From the NCBI GenBank assembly GCA_900320865.1, contig ONTT01000001.1:57614-121613 (forward strand): a stretch of 64,000 bases of DNA. Reading direction: 5' to 3'. Both the position numbers and the translations under genes were made by a program. The notes under the pieces were generated by a model. That model was given only the letters and a program-made list of their open reading frames with translations. It was not told where the DNA came from and ran no database searches. This stretch comes from an uncultured Bacteroidales bacterium. GTDB lineage: Bacteria > Bacteroidota > Bacteroidia > Bacteroidales > Paludibacteraceae. Positions 43,001-50,578 of this stretch are shown in pieces. The first letter of the stretch is position 1; every line of letters begins with the position of its first letter.

Positions 43001-43879
43001 TTCGGGTATATCGTTGAAGATAGCCTCCATTTCCTCCGGTGTCTTAAGCCACTCCTGCTTCGTATAGTGCATACGATTGATATCATTCACATAGTGGTTT
43101 GTGCTGAGGCATATCAATCGATCATGCGCCTCTGCATCCTCTTCATTCACAAAGTGACTATCGTTGGTGGCAATGATCTTCACGCCGTGTTTGCGTGCTA
43201 ACTCAATAAGCACAGGGTTGACCTGTTTCTGACGTTCATATACCTCTTGGTCTCCACCTGGTTTCTGCGTCTCATGGCGCTGTAGCTCAATGTAATAGTC
43301 TTCGCCAAAGAGGTTCTTAAACCATTGAATAGTCTCTTCCGCTTCGCTGAAGTCATTCTTCGCAAGGCCATCCAATACTTTCTGGGGTAACTCGCCACCC
43401 AAACAGGCCGAACTGCAGATAATCCCCTCGTGCCATTTCTCCAATAGCTCTTTATCGATACGTGGCGTATGATAGAAAGCATCTGACATGTAGCCATGCG
43501 ATACCAATCGGCATAAGTTATGATAACCCTCCATGTTCTTCGCCAGTAGGATCAGGTGCCAACCTGAACGATCGATGACATAGGTGCGCCCTTCTGCGTT
43601 CACCGCTTTATCCTCTTTCTTGGATAAACGGCCGCGACGAGCACAGTATGCCTCGCATCCTACGATTGGCTTGAATGGCTCTAAACCATCCTCTTTACGC
43701 GCTTTGTTGATTTTCTTGCAATAGTCAAGCAGATCCTTGATTCCGTACATGTTACCATGGTCGGTCAATGCCACCGAGTTCATCCCGGAGGCAATACACT
43801 TATCAACGATCTCCTCGACTTTAGACAAGCCGTCTAAGAGCGAGTAATGAGAGTGGACATGTAAGTGGGTAAAACTCAT
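40052..43879 (-). CDS. dnaE: DNA polymerase III subunit alpha
   Basis: A 1275-residue replicative polymerase. Seen: PHP domain opening HLHVHSHYSLLDG (residues 5-17), the catalytic PDIDTDFED near 440-450 with the Asp pair, the third Asp further on in FNKSHAACYSW-flanked palm region, beta-clamp binding region, and a C-terminal OB fold (ACLLGGLITSAEQRISQKGN, about 1090). Its first codons overlap the stop of an upstream lipoprotein gene (ATGA), so this core replication gene sits at the 3' end of a secretion gene cluster. Ends in FAVAEK. Confidence 0.96.
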   Translation of the reverse strand: MSFTHLHVHSHYSLLDGLSKVEEIVDKCIASGMNSVALTDHGNMYGIKDLLDYCKKINKARKEDGLEPFKPIVGCEAYCARRGRLSKKEDKAVNAEGRTYVIDRSGWHLILLAKNMEGYHNLCRLVSHGYMSDAFYHTPRIDKELLEKWHEGIICSSACLGGELPQKVLDGLAKNDFSEAEETIQWFKNLFGEDYYIELQRHETQKPGGDQEVYERQKQVNPVLIELARKHGVKIIATNDSHFVNEEDAEAHDRLICLSTNHYVNDINRMHYTKQEWLKTPEEMEAIFNDIPEAITNTQEIADKVEIYNIDHDPIMPKFDIPASFGKEEDYPDRLAFEAAYLRHLTMEGALERYGKERLETDEVLKERIEFELNTIISMGFPGYFLIVMDFIRAAREELDVSVGPGRGSAAGSVVAYCLKITDLDPLKYDLLFERFLNPDRISLPDIDTDFEDCGRGKVLDYVSRKYGETHVAHIVTYGKMATKSALADVGRVQQVPLAFVNELKGYVPDRDFPDTVLKSLPPGAKKPKVNLKNCYKYIDELKREYETGDPNTRSMLEYAARLEGTIRQVGVHACGVIIGADDLTNFAPLSSVEDKNSKKRVLVTEYDGHVVESVGLIKMDFLGLITLTIIKECLRNVKKARGIDIDIDHIPIDDELTYKLFQEGRTVAVFQFESAGMQKYLRELQPTVIGDLIAMNALYRPGPMDYIPQFIKRKQGIEPVTYDIPVMEKYLKDTYGVTVYQEQVMLLSRLLANFTRGESDKLRKAMGKKQMDVLASLQDKFMSGGKANGHDEKVLTKIWEDWKKFASYAFNKSHAACYSWVAYQTGYLKAHYPAEFMAANLTVHKDDIKEVTKLMDECRALGLSVLEPDVNESELSFTVNSKGAIRFGLGGIKGVGEGAVDAIISEREKNGKYTSIFDFLERVNLQSCNKKTIENLAKAGAFECFDDIYREQFFGTDEIGNTGMELLMNYGNKWQADKAVNSNSLFGDLADAIEIKHPDLPQVPRWDTIERLNKEKDLIGIYLSAHPLDEFEFELRELCNVTTNELSQFEKWRKPEERAEAEKRIKIELAENDEEMDERPIIPSEFIAAHKNQACLLGGLITSAEQRISQKGNPYGRYTIEDYSGSYEFALFGNAYTNFGHLLLKDLYVLVQGVVQQRGAGQKWFREGPDEKAEFEFVVQSVETLNETQKKRSEGIQIRLALEAVTPELIDELADKIKENPGQGRLHVTVFNPLNKQQVALTSRSLPIHVTPRFYKWLVRKRAEDVLDFAVAEK

Positions 43880-45240
43880 AACCTCTTCAGCTTAGCAGGA
43901 GCAGAAGCAGACACTTGTTCAATAGGCGTGGTACCTACTAAATGGATATCCGAACCATTACGAGCGTGTCCTACCAGTTCCCATCCCTCTTCTGTAATGG
44001 TGAGTGTACCATCTGCAATCATCCATGTCGCCTTTGGATCCAGATAACCTTGTCTGTATGAACTTCTTCCGGTGTAATAGAAGATACATCCTTCCAATTG
44101 CTGAAGCTCATCGTTGCGATAACCGGCGTATGCCGTTCCAATTTGACCCGAACGATTCAACTCATACGTGCCTGTCGGAAGAGTAGTGGCATCCGAAGCA
44201 ACATATAAATATAGACATACAAACGGAATACAACGCGTTCCGTTTACCTTAACATTACCATCCGGATTTGCAGCAATGATGGTCCATTCATTGATATCTG
44301 ACTCGCGTCCGGTAATCGCTGTTTGAGAGATGGTCAGGGTATCGGCTTCTTTTCCCGAATACGCACTGGGGCCATACGTGGCATTGGGCTCCGGGTAATA
44401 GTCGGCTACAGGAACCGGAGTTACTCCTCCGTGTGTGATATCCGAGCCTCCTTTGCTTCCCGCTACAACCGGACGTTCCTCCGCCTGAATAACCGGCTTG
44501 AAGTTCTCGCTCAGAATAGCAACAACCATACAGTTCTCCGGAACCCAGTTATCATCCAATACCACCGAGTATTCAGTTTCGTAACGTTGCTTTTTTATCG
44601 TAACTACATCACCCTTGGCGTCCGTCAGAAAAGCGCGAACAGCATTGGTATGACGGAATTCTTTCCAACCTTCGAAACTGCCATCGTAGTCAGCCTGAAC
44701 ATCCAGCATGCCGGACTCTTTGACCATAATAGTCAGATACAATTCCGGATGATCATTGGTGCAAACTGCACCCGAGATACGTGCTGTCAGCACACGCGAA
44801 TCGGGATTGTAACTGTTCTTTATCTCTATGGATGCATAGGTCGTGGTAGCAAACTGAGCCTTATCTGTCGTAGGCAGATAACCCGGGTGGAAAACCGTTT
44901 GGTTGCCGTCTTCGGTCTTGGTCTTTGCACGATCAATGGTCATACTCGGTGCACCGTTTACGCCTAAAGTATTGGTGATGGTTTTACTGCCGCTCACCGT
45001 AAAATGATCTTGTTTGTAACCGTAGTGGTGCAGTACAACGATGAAATTGGTGTCATTGGCTGTGAAATCACTGATACAATTCATACCAGAAGGGCAATAA
45101 CCACAGTCTTGACCCGTGAATTCTTCAATCAAGTGTTTCTTCGGGAACGAATCAGGGATCGGTCCGTCTGGATTGTTAGTGTTACATGCTGTGAATGTCA
45201 AAGCGGCTACGCTCATCAGAGCAAAAAATAAACGTTTCAT
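43876..45240 (-). CDS. Omp28-related lipoprotein with CxxC motif
   Basis: A 454-residue lipoprotein (signal MKRLFFALMSVAALTFTAC, lipobox TAC). The N-terminal domain holds a thioredoxin-like redox motif Cys46-Gly-Tyr-Cys49 in EEFTGQDCGYCPSG, typical of the Bacteroidota Omp28 family. The C-terminal region is beta-rich and has no obvious T9SS tail (ends SASAPAKLKRL). ATG 45240 starts the signal; an in-frame extension upstream is only translated repeat. The stop overlaps the dnaE start. A role in periplasmic or surface thiol chemistry is inferred from the CxxC and neighbours. Confidence 0.82.
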   Translation of the reverse strand: MKRLFFALMSVAALTFTACNTNNPDGPIPDSFPKKHLIEEFTGQDCGYCPSGMNCISDFTANDTNFIVVLHHYGYKQDHFTVSGSKTITNTLGVNGAPSMTIDRAKTKTEDGNQTVFHPGYLPTTDKAQFATTTYASIEIKNSYNPDSRVLTARISGAVCTNDHPELYLTIMVKESGMLDVQADYDGSFEGWKEFRHTNAVRAFLTDAKGDVVTIKKQRYETEYSVVLDDNWVPENCMVVAILSENFKPVIQAEERPVVAGSKGGSDITHGGVTPVPVADYYPEPNATYGPSAYSGKEADTLTISQTAITGRESDINEWTIIAANPDGNVKVNGTRCIPFVCLYLYVASDATTLPTGTYELNRSGQIGTAYAGYRNDELQQLEGCIFYYTGRSSYRQGYLDPKATWMIADGTLTITEEGWELVGHARNGSDIHLVGTTPIEQVSASAPAKLKRL

Positions 45241-45258
45241 ATCTATAAAAATTATTAA

Positions 45259-45286
45259 ATTACCAATTACCAATAACCAATTACAA
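45259..45286. repeat. Heptamer repeat at a gene end, 4 units
   Basis: Units ATTACCA, ATTACCA, ATAACCA, ATTACAA. The last unit contains the final Leu and stop codon of the small secreted protein at 45281; the first lies before the Omp28-like lipoprotein start. Confidence 0.65.
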
Positions 45287-45811
45287 ATGATATACCTTAT
45301 CATCTTTGATGATAATCACTACACCGTCCTTCAGTATCTTCTGCGTACCCTTGTAGGTATCGGAAACTTGCTCCACGTCCTGCGATTCGTAGTTAAAGTG
45401 CACCGTCAGCGTCAGGCTGCCTTCTGTATCCTTGAAGGTATAAGTGATGGTTTCATTCGATCCTGCTGCCGGATTATAATGTATATACCAGGTCGCAAAA
45501 CCCGACGGATTATAATTTAAGATCTCTGTTGTCTCGCCGTTACCGGTTTTGCACTGGCCGCAGCAGAATTCATCCGTGATGCCGGCGTTCGAACGGGTGA
45601 TGTTTACCGTCAACGCACCATTGCTAATCAAGGTGCCCGTTATTCTCATCACAGGGAGACCCGAAAGCGGGTCAATACTGGCCTCATTCACGGTGAACTC
45701 CAGGCCTTCTCCTTCCGGCACTTCTCCTTGTCCGTCTACTTCCACTTCGATGGCCTGTGCACTCATAGCCATCATGCATAGTACTGCACTAATCATCCAA
45801 ATTCGTTTCAT
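45281..45811 (-). CDS. Small secreted protein with T9SS-like tail and CCGQC
   Basis: A 176-residue secreted protein (signal MKRIWMISAVLCMMAMSAQA). The mature part is an Ig-like beta domain with a cysteine-rich spot Cys83-Cys84-Gly-Gln-Cys87. The last residues (QKILKDGVVIIIKDDKVYHL) match the tail of the endonuclease I but stop short, before the usual TG..V residues; the stop codon lies in a heptamer repeat. It starts 23 bp inside the end of the upstream Omp28-like gene. Probably T9SS cargo or once was. Function unknown. Confidence 0.75.
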   Translation of the reverse strand: MKRIWMISAVLCMMAMSAQAIEVEVDGQGEVPEGEGLEFTVNEASIDPLSGLPVMRITGTLISNGALTVNITRSNAGITDEFCCGQCKTGNGETTEILNYNPSGFATWYIHYNPAAGSNETITYTFKDTEGSLTLTVHFNYESQDVEQVSDTYKGTQKILKDGVVIIIKDDKVYHL

Positions 45812-46589
45812 AAGCTTGTAATATTCGATAGTTATTTTGATCTAATAATAATGCCACTACTTGGCAGTTCTTTATATTGCATCGATCGGGTATCGGCATT
45901 GTGTACCTATACTGCGAGGCCGAATTCTGCAACAATATCGGCTCTCCCCATGGGCATCCGTTCATAGCAGCCCGTAGCACATGACGATGGAAATAATCGG
46001 TGTTAACCGACCCATCCGGCATCGCTTGAGCACCATGGATACTGTCTTCTACCAACCAGATTGCCAGGCGAGTATCAAAGGTCTGTTCGGCATATGCCAA
46101 TACCTCTACGTCTATCGTCCGCTTTTCGAGATCCGTCGCGGTGGTTACGCCTAAATACGGCCATATCGTATCTTGCTGCATGGCGCGAATCAACTCTCCT
46201 GACCACTCGTTGTAGTCATAGAAATATCGATTATCGGTCGCTTGCAGGTCGATGTTCCCCGCAGGGAATGGTGTGGTGGCTGTGCCGCCCATATAGAGGT
46301 ATAAACTGTCTGCTTCCGGACAGGTGTAATCATATAAACCCTGCGTGAAAGGATTCGAAGCCGGATGCAGTGCGACCACTATCAACTGCTCGTCATATAA
46401 CTCCTGCAGCGCTTGTGCGGTTTGTGCTGCCGTAGGACAGTTGACGCAGCGGAAGCCCGTGTACTCCAATAGCACATGCGTGCGACTATTGGTCACAGGG
46501 GTAGGAACCGGAATCAACCGATCTTCCTCCTTGATCACTTCGCAACTGCAAAGCAGACCAATCACCATGTAAAGGAATAACTTGCGCAT
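45789..46589 (-). CDS. Omp28-related lipoprotein, second copy
   Basis: A 266-residue lipoprotein (signal MRKLFLYMVIGLLCSC, lipobox CSC). The same fold as the 454-residue protein: LLEYTGFRCVNCPTAA with Cys48-Val-Asn-Cys51 at nearly the same position. The protein is short and ends in TNLDD. ATG 46589 begins the signal; the 15 codons upstream look non-coding. Overlaps the DUF6029 gene by 28 bp and the small secreted gene by 23 bp. Likely a paralogue acting with the same partner. Confidence 0.8.
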   Translation of the reverse strand: MRKLFLYMVIGLLCSCEVIKEEDRLIPVPTPVTNSRTHVLLEYTGFRCVNCPTAAQTAQALQELYDEQLIVVALHPASNPFTQGLYDYTCPEADSLYLYMGGTATTPFPAGNIDLQATDNRYFYDYNEWSGELIRAMQQDTIWPYLGVTTATDLEKRTIDVEVLAYAEQTFDTRLAIWLVEDSIHGAQAMPDGSVNTDYFHRHVLRAAMNGCPWGEPILLQNSASQYRYTMPIPDRCNIKNCQVVALLLDQNNYRILQAYETNLDD

Positions 46590-48232
46590 ACGCCTTCTTG
46601 TTTCGGTACATAGCGACAAACACCTCCCGCGCATTGAAAACCTTCTTGCGTCTTCGTATAACCCACCATTGCGCGATGTGCACCATGGGTGTAGGTCAAC
46701 GCCGCCGTGTAGAAGTGTTCATGGGTTGCCTCTGCCGCACCACCTATGTTATACTTCCATTCACCACTGATCATCCAGTGATGATAGAGACTTAATTCAT
46801 ATAATGCAAACACCCACTGTCCCCTGTAATCGGGTGAATACATGTATTGCAACTCTCCTCGCATGGAGATGTTGTTGTTCACTTGAAAACGAGCGTCTAC
46901 AACCGCAATACCGGAACGAATAAAACTACCATGCCCTTCAATAATCTTCTGGTTGTAATTCTGGTACATCAGCATCGCGTTAAGCCACCAGCGTTTCGCC
47001 AAGCGTTTATTTAACTCGATATTGACGTCGGTATAGTACTCGCCTTCTTTCGTCTTATCGATATCCCAACTGCCGGGTGCAGCTAATCCACGGATATGAG
47101 CCGCACTCACTTTTAGCGTCGTGCCGTATTTACCACCCATCTTCGTCTTGCGCGGCCAGGTATAGCGCATCGTCGCTTGAAAGGCCCACTCGCCGCTGTT
47201 GTACTGCGTTACGTAGGGATACATCGCCGCTAAGGCATACGTGTGTTGCTCCGCAAAAGCCGGCATGTGATTCAGTCGTCCGGTAATACCCGTCCGCATA
47301 CGTTCGGAGCGAAAAGCCATGTTATCCGTACGCTTTATTTGCGCCAATACGGAAAATCCCTTGCGAGAATAACCGGCACTGATAAATAAGGCCTCACCAT
47401 CGCGATAACTGAATCCGTTGTCTAAGCACGGATCATTGGCTTTGCGTGCGTACTCGACCAATAGGTCCACGCCCTTCATCTGCCATTGCGTTCGTACATC
47501 TCCGGCTCCTACCCAGCGAGGTAGGTTATACATGTATAATGCCCCGGCTTGCGGCACAATAATGGTATCCGGTGCTTCGTATTTCGATACATAACTGCCG
47601 CCGATCATCCAACGCATATCCAACGCTAGCATCTTCGGCACCCATTGCTCGATATGTATCTCTGCATCGCCGCCGATCGTCGCATCGCGGGTGTAGTTCC
47701 AACCCCATGCATGGTCTTTATAGCAACTCCAGTAACGCCGCTGTTTACCGCCTATCAATTGCAACTGAATACCTTTGTACGGTTGCACTTCTATCTTCGC
47801 ACCGCGTAGCGCTCCATCGATACCGATGCCACGGTCCTCATATAAATCCAGAATCAGACCTGATCCGAACTGCCCATACACATCGCCTATCGTGATTTCA
47901 CCCCATGTGAAAGCAGCCTCTAAACTCAAGTGCCCAACACCGTGTCCGCCGAAATCACTCTCGTAACCCAATAGCGGCCATTGCGTTAACTCCAGTCGAG
48001 TGGTAGCGCGCAATTCCCGAAAAGTCTTGCGTTCGGCTTGCCAGTGTACACTCAGGTCCAGATAACTGTTGCTGTGGTACTTCACAGGACTCCAATCCAG
48101 CAATCCGTCATGTTGCAGTCCGCCGCTTACAAACACCGTGTCATTGGCATAAGAATAGGAAAACGGACAACATAGCAGAGCAAGGACCATCAGCCCTAAC
48201 CATCTCCATCCTATTTCCCGTGTCTCGTTCAT
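46562..48232 (-). CDS. DUF6029 family exported beta-rich protein
   Basis: A 556-residue protein with a signal peptide (MNETREIGWRWLGLMVLALL region; cleavage near SYAND). Long stretches of alternating aromatic/polar strands (GHLSLEAAFTWGEITIGDVY; WLNAMLMYQNYNQ) and a C-terminal YSFTW suggest an OM barrel. Matches DUF6029-type proteins that sit beside TlpA and Omp28-like genes in Bacteroidales; this is recalled, not searched. ATG 48232 follows the TlpA gene by ATGA overlap. Function unknown. Confidence 0.78.
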   Translation of the reverse strand: MNETREIGWRWLGLMVLALLCCPFSYSYANDTVFVSGGLQHDGLLDWSPVKYHSNSYLDLSVHWQAERKTFRELRATTRLELTQWPLLGYESDFGGHGVGHLSLEAAFTWGEITIGDVYGQFGSGLILDLYEDRGIGIDGALRGAKIEVQPYKGIQLQLIGGKQRRYWSCYKDHAWGWNYTRDATIGGDAEIHIEQWVPKMLALDMRWMIGGSYVSKYEAPDTIIVPQAGALYMYNLPRWVGAGDVRTQWQMKGVDLLVEYARKANDPCLDNGFSYRDGEALFISAGYSRKGFSVLAQIKRTDNMAFRSERMRTGITGRLNHMPAFAEQHTYALAAMYPYVTQYNSGEWAFQATMRYTWPRKTKMGGKYGTTLKVSAAHIRGLAAPGSWDIDKTKEGEYYTDVNIELNKRLAKRWWLNAMLMYQNYNQKIIEGHGSFIRSGIAVVDARFQVNNNISMRGELQYMYSPDYRGQWVFALYELSLYHHWMISGEWKYNIGGAAEATHEHFYTAALTYTHGAHRAMVGYTKTQEGFQCAGGVCRYVPKQEGVCASYSFTW

Positions 48233-48699
48233 TTGAGATATTTCACTACTTCTGTTTCGTCGCCTTCGGTATATCCGACATGCTGATAGACGAGTGCGCC
48301 TTTGCTGTCGAATACAAACATATGCGGGATATTCTGAACACTCATCGCGCGTTTGAATGTACCGTTCGGGTCCAGTAATACATGGTATTCCCATCCGTTA
48401 CCGTCCACTAATGGACGCACTTTATGTTCGTCCTGCGCTTGGTCGATTGAGACGATATACATCTCTACACCCGTCTCGTCTTGCCAATCCGGATAGACAT
48501 CATGAATCGCTTTTAACTCACGCATACAGGGTTTGCACCAGGTCGCGAAAAACGATATCACAACCGGTTTTCCGCTCTGCGTCAGTTTTGCTACATTCAC
48601 GCTGTGCCCGTCAAGATCTTTGATTGTCACTTCCGGCAGTGTTGCCCATAACTGCAATCCGCAAAGGGCAAGGATGATACAAACAATAGTCCGTTTCAT
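48229..48699 (-). CDS. TlpA-like thiol-disulfide oxidoreductase
   Basis: A 156-residue periplasmic thioredoxin-fold protein. Signal peptide about residues 1-19, then catalytic FFATWCKPC with Cys55 and Cys58, and a cis-Pro loop near NIPHM (about 122). TlpA/ResA types reduce disulfides in exported proteins. It heads the Omp28/DUF6029 set with 4-bp overlap and follows apbE with one base between; a natural reductant for the CxxC lipoproteins downstream (inference). Confidence 0.88.
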   Translation of the reverse strand: MKRTIVCIILALCGLQLWATLPEVTIKDLDGHSVNVAKLTQSGKPVVISFFATWCKPCMRELKAIHDVYPDWQDETGVEMYIVSIDQAQDEHKVRPLVDGNGWEYHVLLDPNGTFKRAMSVQNIPHMFVFDSKGALVYQHVGYTEGDETEVVKYLK

Positions 48700-48700
48700 A

Positions 48701-49723
48701 TTATTCTTTTATTTGCTCTTCCCAGTTCGGAGAAGAAATCGTTATTAAACTGTCATTTTGCGCCACGATGAAGTAGCATGCGGCATCTCCGGCACGCGCG
48801 ATCATGTCCATGCCTTCCTCCGCACCTAACACCATGCATGCGGTGGCTAATGCGTCCGCGCGCATACAAGTGCTGCTGATTACGGTAGCACTCAGTAGCG
48901 AGTGCTGCACAGGATATCCCGTACGAGGGTCGATTGTATGACTCCTGCGCTCGTCTCCGGCATAATAAAAATTGCGGTAATTACCACTCGTCGCCATGCA
49001 TACATCGCTCACGGCTAACACCTCTTGCAGGTCCTGTTGCGCACCTTCGTTATTCAGATTCGGTTTGGTAATACCGATATGCCAGCGCTCACCGCGTGGG
49101 TTCATTCCGTGACAAACCACTTCTCCTCCAATATCTACCAGATAATTTGTGCAACCGTTGCGAGCCAACAAATCGGCAATCATATCGCATGCTTGACCCT
49201 TAGCTACCGCACCGCCGTCTAACTGCACACGCGGGTCCTGTTTAATCACTCGATGATCTCTCAGCTCCACTTTCTCAAACCCTACAAACTCTCTTAGCGA
49301 ATCGATGGTCTGTGAACTGATTTCAGCATACTGATCACTCTTTTTGCCAAATCCGAACGCCTTTACCAACGGCGCTACCGTGATGTCGAACGCTCCGTCC
49401 GATAAAGCATGTACCCGTTCCGCTTCTGCCCACATCGCCTCAAAGGCCGCATCGGTCACAGTGTCCCGATTGGCATTGATGGCGGAAAGCGTGGAGTAGG
49501 GATTAAACATACTCAAACTCTTATCGAAAGCCGCGAAGGACGCCACAACACTATCCTTCAGATCCTTCGATGCTTCATAGCGAATGTTGTAGTAAGTGCC
49601 GAAAACAGAACCTTCATTATGGTAGAACTGCTTTTTCGGCTCTTCCTTCCATAACACCAGAAATAGCGTTGCAATTATCAACGCTACCAGCGCACTGATC
49701 GTATGTTTTTTGCTGATCTTCAT
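48701..49723 (-). CDS. apbE: FAD:protein FMN transferase
   Basis: A 340-residue ApbE that attaches FMN covalently to Ser/Thr of exported or membrane flavoproteins such as Na+-NQR and Rnf subunits. N-terminal anchor about residues 8-26 (single hydrophobic stretch, no lipobox Cys). Seen: GSVFGTYYNIRY, LDGGAVAKG (about 166), SGNYRNFY, HTIDPRTGYP, and DALATACMVLG with metal-binding residues. ATG 49723 gives a TAATG overlap with the upstream barrel gene. No Na+-NQR, Rnf or SGA(S/T)-motif protein is in this window, so its target is elsewhere or unrecognised. Confidence 0.92.
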   Translation of the reverse strand: MKISKKHTISALVALIIATLFLVLWKEEPKKQFYHNEGSVFGTYYNIRYEASKDLKDSVVASFAAFDKSLSMFNPYSTLSAINANRDTVTDAAFEAMWAEAERVHALSDGAFDITVAPLVKAFGFGKKSDQYAEISSQTIDSLREFVGFEKVELRDHRVIKQDPRVQLDGGAVAKGQACDMIADLLARNGCTNYLVDIGGEVVCHGMNPRGERWHIGITKPNLNNEGAQQDLQEVLAVSDVCMATSGNYRNFYYAGDERRSHTIDPRTGYPVQHSLLSATVISSTCMRADALATACMVLGAEEGMDMIARAGDAACYFIVAQNDSLITISSPNWEEQIKE

Positions 49724-50532
49724 TAGAACCAAATACCCAAGCCCAGAACGGCATTCAGCTTCTGGTTGTACAGTTTGTCCTCACCTGCTGCACCAATAAA
49801 AGCTGTCTGCGTCGTCAAACCATCCGTATTCAGCGTACCCTGTGCATACAGGTCCAAAGTAACCACATCAAACTCCCATTCCTTGTTGATCTTCAGCGTG
49901 ATGTTGGTTAAAGCAAACTTCTCATTGCCGTACACGTCACTGGCCCACGGCGACATACCTAACTGCGCACCTAAGGTGATACCCTTGTCCTCAAACGTGT
50001 AGTCATAACCCAACTCCAGATAACTGCTCCAAGCGCGGTGAGCTACGTCGTTGTCGTCATACACGAAGTCATCTCCGGCAACCATGGTGTACCAATTGAT
50101 GTACGCACCTACACCGAAGAAATGATCGAAGTTATAACCAACCCAAACCTCCGACTGATGCGTACTACCATTATCGCAATAGTAATACTCAGTGAAACCG
50201 GCGCTGGCACCATAAGCCGTAACAGAAGCCATAAAGTCTACCTCCGGCATAAACATCGTATACCCTCTGCCGTCACCTTTGTTGGCTTTCCACTGCCAAT
50301 CCGAAGCACCTAAATTGGCCCACACACCTGCGCGGAACTGAATAGCCTCGTCCAGTGCGTTAAAACCAACTAAACCTTCCGGCTGAAAACTTAAACCACC
50401 GTTGTACTGGCCGCGCCAGATATACGAACTAACTACATCCGCTCCGGCCTCATACGCAAATTCTACTTTGCTCTCTGCCGAAACAAATACCGCCATCATC
50501 GTAGCGGCTACTAATACTAATACCTTTTTCAT
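49723..50532 (-). CDS. Outer-membrane porin-like barrel (SYIWRG type), copy 2
   Basis: A 269-residue barrel protein: signal peptide MKKVLVLVAATMMAVFVSA, then SSYIWRGQYNG near residue 36, as in the TorF-like putative porin family (vsSdYxfRG). Strands alternate; the C-terminus GLGIWF ends in Phe. It shares patterns RAWSSYLELGY and ANITLKINKEW-like (TNITLKINKEW) with the next protein upstream, so the two are paralogues. Between 51463 and apbE in an operon. Ligand unknown. Confidence 0.78.
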   Translation of the reverse strand: MKKVLVLVAATMMAVFVSAESKVEFAYEAGADVVSSYIWRGQYNGGLSFQPEGLVGFNALDEAIQFRAGVWANLGASDWQWKANKGDGRGYTMFMPEVDFMASVTAYGASAGFTEYYYCDNGSTHQSEVWVGYNFDHFFGVGAYINWYTMVAGDDFVYDDNDVAHRAWSSYLELGYDYTFEDKGITLGAQLGMSPWASDVYGNEKFALTNITLKINKEWEFDVVTLDLYAQGTLNTDGLTTQTAFIGAAGEDKLYNQKLNAVLGLGIWF

Positions 50533-50550
50533 TTTGATTTTTTTATCTTT

Positions 50551-50578
50551 AAACTATAAACTTTCAACTTTATTTCAA
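50551..50578. repeat. Heptamer repeat at a gene end, 4 units
   Basis: Units AAACTAT, AAACTTT, CAACTTT, ATTTCAA, overlapping the stop codon of the upstream barrel gene at 50570-50572. Confidence 0.55.

Noticed and set aside
45241-45303. 21-codon N-terminal extension of the 454-residue Omp28-like lipoprotein
   Set aside because: It translates the ATTACCA heptamer repeat; the signal peptide and lipobox begin at ATG 45240.
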